Shown: piece after piece, positions 31,580-39,356 of the stretch
Numbering within the stretch: position 1 is the stretch's first letter
Layout of the letters: each line of letters starts with the position of its first letter
NCBI GenBank assembly: GCA_017631855.1
Contig: JAGBSP010000031.1
Coordinates: 1 to 45,348 of the forward strand
From: Clostridia bacterium
GTDB taxonomy: Bacteria; Bacillota; Clostridia; Oscillospirales; CAG-272
DNA length: 45,348 bases
Reading direction: 5' to 3'
The notes under the pieces: generated by a model
Seen by the model: the letters and a program-made list of their open reading frames with translations, nothing else
Told to the model about the DNA's origin: nothing
Databases searched by the model: none
Position numbers and translations under genes: made by a program

Positions 31580-32752
31580 ATGGGAAGAATTTGTATTCCG
31601 GATCATGAGTATCAGGAAAGAATTCAGAGAGCAGCGAAGCTGATCGCTGCAAGAGGTCTTGACGCAATGCTGGTTTGCTCGACCGAGAGTGACTACGCAA
31701 ACGCAAGATATTTTTCGGGCTTCTGGCCGCTGTTTGAGAGAGCAGGTGTGCTGATCTCGGCAACGGGTGAGGCTGCGCTTCTCGCAGGTCCCGAGTCCAC
31801 CATTTTCGCAAGAGACTTCGGTAAGCTTGACAAGGTATTCGTTCTTCGCGAGTTCCGTGAGTCTGCCGACCCCTCTTACCCCGAGCTGATTCCCGACACC
31901 TTCCGCGATGCGTTCAAGGCTGTTGGAGTTACGGGCGAGAACATTAAGATCGGTCTTGGTAGCTACGTTGAGTGCACCCTTCCGATCTACGAGGGACTGA
32001 AGGAGTCCTATCCGAACGCTGAAATCGTTCGTTGCAACGACATTATGGTTGAGCTTCGTCAGATCAAGTCCGAGAACGAGCTTGCTTGTATCAAGGAAGG
32101 CTTCCGCATCGTTGAGATCGCAACCGACGAAGTGATCAAGGCTCTCAAGCCCGGTGTAACCGAGCTTCAGATGGTTGGTATCGCTCAGAAGGTGATTTAC
32201 GAGCACGGTGCAGAGTACGAGGGTCTTCCCATGTACGTATTCTCCGAGGCTTCGACCCGTCACGCAATTTCGCGTTCGAGCTACAAGGTCATTGGAAAGA
32301 ACGACATCGTTCAGCTGAACCTCTCCGCAAAGATCGACGGTTATTCTCCTGCAATCGGACTTCCCGTATGTATGGGCAAGCTCGAGGGTGAGCGCCGCGA
32401 CCTCGTTGAGTTCTGTCTGAAGATGCACGACTGGACCGAGTCGCAGATTAAGGCTGGCATTCCCGCTGACGTGATTCCGAAGCAGTTCTTGCAGATGTTC
32501 AAGGACGCAGGCTACGAGAAGAACTACGTATACGGTCCTTGCCACGGAACGGGTATGATCGAGGTTGAGGCTCCTTGGATGGAAACCTCCTCCGACTACA
32601 TCCTCCAGAAGAATATGACCTTCCAGATCGACACCTACGTTTCCTGCGACACCTTCGGATGCCGTTGGGAAAAGGGTATCGCTGTCAAGGAGAACGGCTG
32701 CGAGAGCTACACTGACTACCTCAAGAAAGGCATCATTGAGCTGGGCTTCTAA
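31580..32752 (+). CDS. M24-fold hydrolase lacking metal aspartates, copy 2
   Basis: The 390-residue paralogue of the protein at 27472 has the same two-domain creatinase layout. At the metal positions it has Asn247 and Ala258 instead of Asp, retains His322 (CHGTG), has Asp351 for the first Glu and keeps Glu364. Both copies share the same pattern of loss and retention, so the change was probably ancestral and functional. It is followed 2 nt later by the second ASRT gene and is probably translationally linked to it. The catalytic activity and substrate are unknown. Confidence 0.85.
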   Translation: MGRICIPDHEYQERIQRAAKLIAARGLDAMLVCSTESDYANARYFSGFWPLFERAGVLISATGEAALLAGPESTIFARDFGKLDKVFVLREFRESADPSYPELIPDTFRDAFKAVGVTGENIKIGLGSYVECTLPIYEGLKESYPNAEIVRCNDIMVELRQIKSENELACIKEGFRIVEIATDEVIKALKPGVTELQMVGIAQKVIYEHGAEYEGLPMYVFSEASTRHAISRSSYKVIGKNDIVQLNLSAKIDGYSPAIGLPVCMGKLEGERRDLVEFCLKMHDWTESQIKAGIPADVIPKQFLQMFKDAGYEKNYVYGPCHGTGMIEVEAPWMETSSDYILQKNMTFQIDTYVSCDTFGCRWEKGIAVKENGCESYTDYLKKGIIELGF

Positions 32753-32754
32753 TT

Positions 32755-33120
32755 ATGGGAAACGTTGTAGGAAAAAAGAATTGGATCATTCCCGACTGCG
32801 AGCTTCCGCCTGAGGGTGAGGGAGTTCTCAAGGGTCACGAGAGCGTGATCTGCGTGAATGATACCGATAAGGTTGCAAAAATCAAGGTTACCCTTTATTT
32901 TGCAGACAAGGATGCTTACGAGGGCATCGAATGGATCGTTGAGCCGAAGCGCGTCAAATGCTTCCGTATGAACGTTCCGGAGCATATGAGCGGATACGTT
33001 GTACCGCTGGAAACGCAGTATGCAATGAAGCTGGAAAGCTCGCAGAAGATCGTCGTTCAGTACGGTCGTCTCGATAACCGCCAGACTAACCTTGCTTACT
33101 ACACCACGATGGCATATTGA
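32755..33120 (+). CDS. ASRT-family (sensory rhodopsin transducer-like) protein, copy 2
   Basis: The 121-residue paralogue of copy 1 shows the same landmarks: WIIPDCELPPEGEG, GHESVICVND, KIKVTLYFADKDA, EPKRVKCFRM and KIVVQYGRLDNRQ. The last segment is even closer to the Anabaena protein than copy 1. It starts 2 nt after the M24 stop, with the ribosome site inside the M24 3' end, so the two proteins are likely made in linked amounts. A small-molecule binding or sensor role is inferred; a complex with the M24 partner is a hypothesis. Confidence 0.88.
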   Translation: MGNVVGKKNWIIPDCELPPEGEGVLKGHESVICVNDTDKVAKIKVTLYFADKDAYEGIEWIVEPKRVKCFRMNVPEHMSGYVVPLETQYAMKLESSQKIVVQYGRLDNRQTNLAYYTTMAY

Positions 33121-33126
33121 TCATCT

Positions 33127-33169
33127 CCCCGAGACCTGCATTTGCAGGCCTCGGGGGTTATCTTTTTTT
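33127..33169 (+). terminator. Terminator after the second module
   Basis: A 14-bp stem with one mismatch, CCCCGAG-A-CCTGCA, and its complement form a very stable hairpin followed after 5 nt by seven T. Confidence 0.9.
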
Positions 33170-33199
33170 GCGAAAAAAGTGTATTTTTTTGCAAACTGC

Positions 33200-33232
33200 T
33201 TGACAAGTATTTAATTATTAAGTATAATTAAA
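33200..33232 (+). promoter_or_regulatory. Promoter with operator-like dyad for the TIM-barrel/EEP operon
   Basis: TTGACA (33200-33205) and TATAAT (33223-33228) are spaced by 17 nt. An 8-bp inverted repeat TTTAATTA (33210-33217)/TAATTAAA (33225-33232) overlaps the spacer and -10, where a repressor could bind. Confidence 0.8.
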
Positions 33233-33269
33233 CTATATAAAACATCAATGAAAATTAGAGGTATTTGCT

Positions 33270-35450
33270 ATGATTAAACTTCCCGAAATCAGAGAGGGCG
33301 TTTGCCTGAATTTTGAATGGTTCCCGACGAAGGCTCAGTGCTTTATTTACCGCAACTGGGGACTTGTAACTGCCGAAAAAATGGCAGAGGTACTTGAGGT
33401 TGATGAGGCGGTCGTGCTCCGTATGGCAGAGGAGATGGGACTTGATCTTTCGGTCGAAGTGATGCCCGAATGGCGGACGCGCGGATATATTACGCTCATC
33501 CGAAATTGCTGGCATCTTCTTGACTACGAGCAGCTGAGCGTGCTTCTCGATTGGTCGATGGAGTATCTGGCGTTTATCATCGAGGAGGAGGATTTTCTTT
33601 GGTACAAGCTCGGACGCTTTAAGGCGGATTCGGGACACCTGCGCGTCGAGGAGCTCGACGAGGAGGGCAAGAGAAGAACCGCCGAGATCTGCCGTATTAC
33701 CAAGGAGATCTATGCCAATTCGCCCGAAACTGCCGTAAAGCCCTTTGATTTCTTCCAAAAGACGGTATTTTCGACGAGCGAAGCACCCGAAATGAAGACG
33801 AAAACGCGCTTCCTTTACTCCTATTGCGCGCTGTACGGTGATACCTTCTTTGACAAGAAGCTGATCGACGTTTCCTTCCCCGACGAGATGCTCCGCTCCT
33901 ATCAGAGTATGGGCATCAACGGCATCTGGACTCAGGCGGTCATGACCAAGCTCGCTCCCTACGAATTTCTTCCCGAGCTGAGCGAGGGCTACGAGCAAAG
34001 ACTTGAGGGAGTCCGCTACCTGATCGAAAAGCTTGCCCGCTACGGAATGAAGCTGTATCTCTACATCAACGAGCCCCGTACGCTCCCCTCGAAGCTTTTG
34101 GAGGATCGCCCCGATATTCGCGGACATATTTACGAAGAAATGGGAATTTCCTCGCTGTGTATCCGCACCGAGACGGTGCAGAAATATCTGCGCGAGAGCG
34201 TAGCGTTCTTGACCAAAAACGCACCCGGACTCGGCGGATTCTTTACGATTACCTCGTCCGAGAACCGCACGCACTGTATGAGCCACGTCAAAGATCCCCA
34301 TCTCAATAATTGCCCTTACTGCAAGGGACATTCACCGGCGGAGAATTATGCGCTGGTCAATCAGCTGATCTGGGAGGGTGCTTCGTCGGTGAATCCCGAG
34401 ATCGAGGTGATGGCATACGCGTGGGCGTGGAGAGAGGATGAGATGGAAACCGTTCGTCTTTTGCCCAAGGAGGTGAAGCTGCTGAGTGTCAGCGAAACCA
34501 GAAAACAAAAGACTTTCGCGGACGTAACGACCTTCGTTTCTGACTATTCGATTTCGATCGTGGGACCGAGTGAGATCTCGAAGAAACTTTGGCGCGAGGC
34601 GTCGGCAACGGGACACAAATCGGTCGCGAAAATTCAGGCGAACAACTCGTGGGAAATGTCGAGCGTACCGTATATCCCCGTATTTGAACAGCACTATGAG
34701 CATATTTCGGGCATTCTTGCTACGGGCGACGTCGAGAGCTTGATGTACACCTGGACACTGGGCGGCTATCCCTCTCCTGTTCTTGAAATGATCAAGCTGA
34801 TGTGTGAAGAAGGCAAGGAAATTCCGACGTTGGACGAAATTTACGCAAAGCTTTTCGAGGGCGCGGACGTTGCGACGATCAGCCGCGCACTGCACCTTTT
34901 CTCCGAAGCATTTTCGGAATATCCCTTCTGCGTCAGAACCGCGTATTACGCACCGCAGACCTGCGCACCCGCCAACCCCCTGTACGCCGAGCCGACGGGC
35001 TTTGAGGCAACGATGGTTTGCAACCCTTACGACGATCTGACCAAGTGGAGAAATCTCTTCCCCGAGGAGCTCTTCGTCGATCAGATGCGCAAAATGTCCG
35101 AAAAATGGAGCGAGGGCTTTGAGATTCTCAAGACGGTCGATCGGTCGAAGAATCCCTATCTCGACGAGCTTTACGACGTCGCGGATGCCTGCAACGTCAC
35201 CTTCCGCGGAGTTTATAACCAATGTGCATTTATCGCCACGGGACGCAAGACCGATGATTATGAGGACGTGCTCGAGGATGAAAAACGCTTGGCTTACGAG
35301 GCAATCGACCTGATGGCAAGAAACGCGACGATCGGTTACGAGTCGACGAACCACTATTTCTACACCAAGAGCAACCTGATGGAAAAGATCGTCAACTGCG
35401 AATACCTTGCGGAAAATCTGAAAAAGAAAAAGAACGCATCGCGTGCGTAA
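33270..35450 (+). CDS. Cytosolic TIM-barrel glycosidase-like protein with HTH-like N-terminal repeats
   Basis: The 726-residue protein has no signal peptide. Residues about 25-115 contain two helix-turn-helix-like repeats (LVTAEKMAEVLEVDEAVVLRM, then LLDYEQLSVLLDWSMEYLAFI). The remainder looks like a TIM barrel of the DUF4838/GH-like kind: GLGGFFTITSSENRTHC, the Cys pair CPYCKG, INEPRTLPSKL and AYAWAWREDEME. I cannot place the catalytic residues or the family number. It is 34 nt from the EEP lipoprotein gene, with no terminator between, so they are probably co-transcribed. Confidence 0.6.
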   Translation: MIKLPEIREGVCLNFEWFPTKAQCFIYRNWGLVTAEKMAEVLEVDEAVVLRMAEEMGLDLSVEVMPEWRTRGYITLIRNCWHLLDYEQLSVLLDWSMEYLAFIIEEEDFLWYKLGRFKADSGHLRVEELDEEGKRRTAEICRITKEIYANSPETAVKPFDFFQKTVFSTSEAPEMKTKTRFLYSYCALYGDTFFDKKLIDVSFPDEMLRSYQSMGINGIWTQAVMTKLAPYEFLPELSEGYEQRLEGVRYLIEKLARYGMKLYLYINEPRTLPSKLLEDRPDIRGHIYEEMGISSLCIRTETVQKYLRESVAFLTKNAPGLGGFFTITSSENRTHCMSHVKDPHLNNCPYCKGHSPAENYALVNQLIWEGASSVNPEIEVMAYAWAWREDEMETVRLLPKEVKLLSVSETRKQKTFADVTTFVSDYSISIVGPSEISKKLWREASATGHKSVAKIQANNSWEMSSVPYIPVFEQHYEHISGILATGDVESLMYTWTLGGYPSPVLEMIKLMCEEGKEIPTLDEIYAKLFEGADVATISRALHLFSEAFSEYPFCVRTAYYAPQTCAPANPLYAEPTGFEATMVCNPYDDLTKWRNLFPEELFVDQMRKMSEKWSEGFEILKTVDRSKNPYLDELYDVADACNVTFRGVYNQCAFIATGRKTDDYEDVLEDEKRLAYEAIDLMARNATIGYESTNHYFYTKSNLMEKIVNCEYLAENLKKKKNASRA

Positions 35451-35484
35451 GATGCGTAAGAAATGAAAGGGAGGCGTGAGCGTT

Positions 35485-37311
35485 ATGTTGAGAAAATTTT
35501 TGGCTTTGACACTCGTGGCAATGATGCTGTGTTCGGTTGTATCGTGCGCCGCGTCGAATGAAACGGAGGGCAATCCCACGGGAACGACCGAGGAGACAGA
35601 AACTACGGCCGCCGAGGATCAAAACCTCCCCGTTCCCCAACCTCAACCTTCCGACGGAACCGAGGGCGGGGACGAAGGAGAAAACGAAGGGAATCAAGAA
35701 GAACCGAAGGATCCTCCCGCACTCCCCCGTATGATCGATTTCGTTGTGGGATCGAAGGCGGAGTATACGATTGTCAGCGACTCGCCCGATTACGATACGA
35801 TGGCGCAGCGCTTTGCAACGCGACTGACGCAAACGACCGGAGTTTCTTTCTTTGCCAAAAAAAGCGCAGACAAAAAATCGGTTTCGGGCAAGAAAATTCA
35901 GGTGGGCAAAAAGGTGTCTTCTCTCTTGAATGACGATGTGGTTTTGACCTACGACGGCATTCTCTCGGTGGTGGTTGGAAAAAAGATTCACATGAAGGCT
36001 CACCATAAGGATGCGGTACAGCGTGCGATGGATCAATTCGTCGCCGGTGTAGCTACAGGACAGGCAAAGCGCGACGAGAAGGGAAGCATTTCCTTCCAAG
36101 TCTCTGAGAAGGCGCTGTTCTTCTTCAAAAATCCCGAATGCTATGCTGTGGCGTCGCCCAAGCTGATGGGAGTGCCGCTTTCGGAGTTTGTGATCGTAAT
36201 TCCCGAACATATCAATGCGAACGAGCAATATATGGCAAGACAGCTGATCCACGAGATCGGCTTGAAGACGGGAATTTTGCTGAAATACGTTACCGATCAA
36301 ACGCCCACGGCGGAGCACGAGATCGTTCTCGGAAAAACCAACCGTGCCGCGAGTCAGACGCTCTACGCCACACTGGAGGACGGATATTACGTCGTCGAGG
36401 GAGTTGACGGAAGCGTTTACACCGCCTGTGACAATTATTTGGTGATGGACGACGCGCGCAAGGTGATTGCAAGTCTTTGCGCAGTGTCCGACAGTACCGA
36501 AATCAACTGCTCTGCAAAGCCCGATTATGCGGCCCAGATGATGACGAAGCCGAGCACCGACACGATTCGCGTGATGAGCTCGAACATTATTTGCGCGGCG
36601 GACGCCAATGCGGTCGAAAAATACGACGTCAACGGAACGACCTACCAGCTTCGCCTCGGCGTGCAGGGAAGAATGATTATGGATTATCTGCCCGATTTCG
36701 TCGGAATGCAGGAGATGCAGGAGAACTCGACCAACGGAATTCCAGCCTATATGCACACCGAGCTTCTCAAAACGGTGGGAAGCGAGTATTCTTTTGTGAC
36801 TTACCCCGAGCTGAGCGCTACCCTGTATTGGACGCCTATTCTCTACCGCCATACCGTTTGGCAGATCGTGGAGCAGGACGTGCTCTCATCCGCCACCTTT
36901 GACAACGCAATGCACCGTTGGCAGTGGGCGGTCTTCTCGAGAATCGACAACCCCTCCGAAATGTATATCCTTTTGAATCTGCACTACCCCACGGGAAGAT
37001 ACGTTGCGGAGCAGTTGGCAGCCGCGGCGCTTGTCAACGAGCAGATTAAGATTTTGAAAGAGAAATATCCGAACGCCCCCATCTTCGTGACGGGCGACTT
37101 CAATGCTCGCTCGAACACAGAAACCTTTGCGGCAACCTTTGAGGGAACGGGATTTCTCACGGCAAACTCTTCCGCAAGCGCGATCGACCACGTCGTGTAC
37201 GATCCGTCGCTTGTGACCTGCCTTGGCGCGAAATTTATTGAAAACGGATTGATCCATCTGACCTCGGATCACCGTCCCTTTATGGCGGACGTGCGAAGAA
37301 CAGCATCTTAA
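35485..37311 (+). CDS. EEP-family lipoprotein with two accessory domains, copy A
   Basis: The 608-residue lipoprotein has lipobox VVSC (Cys21) and a Pro/Glu-rich linker. Two tandem alpha/beta domains (about 85-205 and 215-345) resemble the GH20b/GH67N type that precede glycosidase domains (IVIPEH, EIVLGKTNR, DNYLV). The EEP domain follows from about 355. Catalytic motifs are intact: MSSNI, MQEMQ, NLHYP, GDFN, IDHVV, SDHRP, plus the family HRWQW. It should cleave a phosphoester outside the cell; the substrate is unknown. ATG 35485 is chosen over GTG 35476 because GAAAGGGAGG (35465-35474) spaces to it correctly. Confidence 0.85.
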   Translation: MLRKFLALTLVAMMLCSVVSCAASNETEGNPTGTTEETETTAAEDQNLPVPQPQPSDGTEGGDEGENEGNQEEPKDPPALPRMIDFVVGSKAEYTIVSDSPDYDTMAQRFATRLTQTTGVSFFAKKSADKKSVSGKKIQVGKKVSSLLNDDVVLTYDGILSVVVGKKIHMKAHHKDAVQRAMDQFVAGVATGQAKRDEKGSISFQVSEKALFFFKNPECYAVASPKLMGVPLSEFVIVIPEHINANEQYMARQLIHEIGLKTGILLKYVTDQTPTAEHEIVLGKTNRAASQTLYATLEDGYYVVEGVDGSVYTACDNYLVMDDARKVIASLCAVSDSTEINCSAKPDYAAQMMTKPSTDTIRVMSSNIICAADANAVEKYDVNGTTYQLRLGVQGRMIMDYLPDFVGMQEMQENSTNGIPAYMHTELLKTVGSEYSFVTYPELSATLYWTPILYRHTVWQIVEQDVLSSATFDNAMHRWQWAVFSRIDNPSEMYILLNLHYPTGRYVAEQLAAAALVNEQIKILKEKYPNAPIFVTGDFNARSNTETFAATFEGTGFLTANSSASAIDHVVYDPSLVTCLGAKFIENGLIHLTSDHRPFMADVRRTAS

Positions 37312-37325
37312 AATCAAAAAATACG

Positions 37326-37357
37326 GCAGAGGAGCGCCAAGTCGCTCCTCTGCTTTT
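37326..37357 (+). terminator. Terminator after EEP copy A
   Basis: GCAGAGGAGCG/CGCTCCTCTGC is an 11-bp perfect stem with a 6-nt loop, followed by TTTTG. Confidence 0.85.
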
Positions 37358-37439
37358 GTGTATTGTTTCAAAAAAAGAAAAATCAAATTGTTCAAAGTGC
37401 CGAAAAGCGTTCGATAAAACGAAAAAATCTTGATGTTTC

Positions 37440-37468
37440 TTGACAAGAAGAGAAAAAAATGATATACT
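37440..37468 (+). promoter_or_regulatory. Promoter of EEP copy B
   Basis: TTGACA (37440-37445) and TATACT (37463-37468) are spaced by 17 nt. Confidence 0.87.
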
Positions 37469-37532
37469 TTTAAAGTAAATTGACAAACTGTCGTACTATG
37501 CTTTTTGCGAAAACGAAAGGGGGAACGGTACC

Positions 37533-39293
37533 GTGACGTTGCGAAAGATTTTGGCATTGACGTTGGCGGTGCTGATGACTCTTTCCTTTGCTTCTTGTAA
37601 TTCGTCAGAGGAACCCAGTGCGTCGAAAACGACGAAAAAAGAACACCCCGTGGCTGACGTGACGCCACCGAAACCCTACGTGCCCGAAGAGGAGCTCATC
37701 GACGATTCGACGGCGAACTATTGGGTTGATCTCGTGGTGGCGGGTGCCGCGCAGTACACGATCGTGAGCGAATCGCAAGAGTACGATCTGATGGCGCAAA
37801 ACTTTGGCTCTCGTATGGCGCTGAGCACTGGCGCAATGTTCGTTGTTAAAACGGCAGAACAAAAGAATTCTGCGACGGGCAAAATCATCTCGATTGGCAG
37901 AGAGCTGTCGCTCGTGATGGACGATCCAAAGCAGCTCACCTATAAGGGAAGTCTTTCTCTGCACATGGGGAAGACGATCTACCTGACGGGTCACGGCACC
38001 GACGGTGTGCAAGGCGCGATCGATAAATTTATGGAGGGTCTTCTCCCTGCTTACAAGCTGCGCGATGAGAATGGAAGGATTCATTTCAAAGCCCCCGACA
38101 TTCGATTGTTTTTTCTATATAATCCGAGTACTTATATCAACACCGATCCCGTGGTGCTTGGCGTCGATCTTTCTAACTTCGTTATGGTCGTTCCTGAGAA
38201 GTCCAACGCGGCGGAGCAACTTTGTTTGAGATATTTGATTCAGAACATCGGTACAAAAACAGGTTGCGTGATGGCGAAGACCGACGATCGTACCGAAATG
38301 GCGGCGAACGAGCTTGTCTTTGGAAAAACGAACCGTCCCGAAAGTCAGGCGCTCTACAATGAGCTGGAAGACGGACAGTTTGCGGTGAAGAGCGTCGGCG
38401 GAAGTATTTACGTTGCTTACGATAATTACCTGGTAATGGAAGATGCATACAATGCTGTCTACGAGAGTGTGACGGGAAATTCCAACGAAAGAATCAATAT
38501 TTTGGAGGCTCCCGATTACGCGTCGCAGATGCTCAAGAAAGAAAACGACTACTTCGTTCGCATTATGACATCGAATATCGTCTGCGCGGGCGACGCCGGT
38601 GCGGTGGAAAATTACGATATTGGCGGAATTAACTGTGAGCTTCGCGTAGGAATTCAGGGCGTAATGATTATGGATTACCTGCCCGATTTCGTCGGAATGC
38701 AGGAGATGCAGGAGGGAACGGTCAACCACATTTATTCGCTTATGCGCACCGACCTTCTGGCAACGGTGGGAAGTGAATATTCCTTCGTTAACTACCCCGA
38801 GCTGAGCACGGGAGAATATTGGAATCCGATTCTTTACCGTCACACGGTCTGGCAGATTGAGGCGCAGGACGTGATGGCTCCCGAAAACTTTGACAACGGA
38901 ATGCACCGTTGGCAATGGGCGCTCTTTTCGAGAATTGACAATCCTTTCCAAAAATGCATTGTGATGAATCTTCACTATCCTACGGGAAGATATCCCGATC
39001 TACAGCTCTCGGCGGCATACACCGTCAATGAGGAGATCAAGCATTTGCAGGAGATCTACCCGAACGTTCCCGTATTTCTGACGGGAGACTTTAATGCCCG
39101 ACCGGGCACCGATGCGTTTGACTCGACCTTCGAGGGCACGGGGCTCGTTACTGCAAATCGAGACACGGGCGCAATTGACCACGTGGTTTACGATTCGTCG
39201 CGCGTATCGTGCAGGGGGTCAATGTTTATCAACAACGGCTATATCGCGAAGAGCTCGGACCACCGACCTTTCTTTGCGGATGTGTTGTTTTAA
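37533..39293 (+). CDS. EEP-family lipoprotein with two accessory domains, copy B
   Basis: The 586-residue paralogue has lipobox FASC (Cys22), the same two alpha/beta domains and the EEP domain with intact motifs MTSNI, MQEMQ, NLHYP, GDFNA, IDHVV and SSDHRP. HRWQW is present. Signal and EEP parts closely follow copy A, and the linker is shorter. The start is the GTG at 37533, placed 9 nt after GAAAGGGGG; no ATG fits. Intact active-site residues in all copies argue that the enzymes work. It probably acts on the cell surface. Confidence 0.85.
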   Translation: MTLRKILALTLAVLMTLSFASCNSSEEPSASKTTKKEHPVADVTPPKPYVPEEELIDDSTANYWVDLVVAGAAQYTIVSESQEYDLMAQNFGSRMALSTGAMFVVKTAEQKNSATGKIISIGRELSLVMDDPKQLTYKGSLSLHMGKTIYLTGHGTDGVQGAIDKFMEGLLPAYKLRDENGRIHFKAPDIRLFFLYNPSTYINTDPVVLGVDLSNFVMVVPEKSNAAEQLCLRYLIQNIGTKTGCVMAKTDDRTEMAANELVFGKTNRPESQALYNELEDGQFAVKSVGGSIYVAYDNYLVMEDAYNAVYESVTGNSNERINILEAPDYASQMLKKENDYFVRIMTSNIVCAGDAGAVENYDIGGINCELRVGIQGVMIMDYLPDFVGMQEMQEGTVNHIYSLMRTDLLATVGSEYSFVNYPELSTGEYWNPILYRHTVWQIEAQDVMAPENFDNGMHRWQWALFSRIDNPFQKCIVMNLHYPTGRYPDLQLSAAYTVNEEIKHLQEIYPNVPVFLTGDFNARPGTDAFDSTFEGTGLVTANRDTGAIDHVVYDSSRVSCRGSMFINNGYIAKSSDHRPFFADVLF

Positions 39294-39295
39294 CG

Positions 39296-39323
39296 TTGTG
39301 TGTTATGAATGGTAATTTATAAT
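39296..39323 (+). promoter_or_regulatory. Weak promoter before EEP copy C
   Basis: TTGTGT (39296-39301) and TATAAT (39318-39323) are spaced by 16 nt, overlapping the end of copy B. No terminator precedes it, so both read-through and independent initiation are possible. Confidence 0.45.
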
Positions 39324-39356
39324 ATGAAATATAACGAAAGTAAGGAGAAAAAAGCT

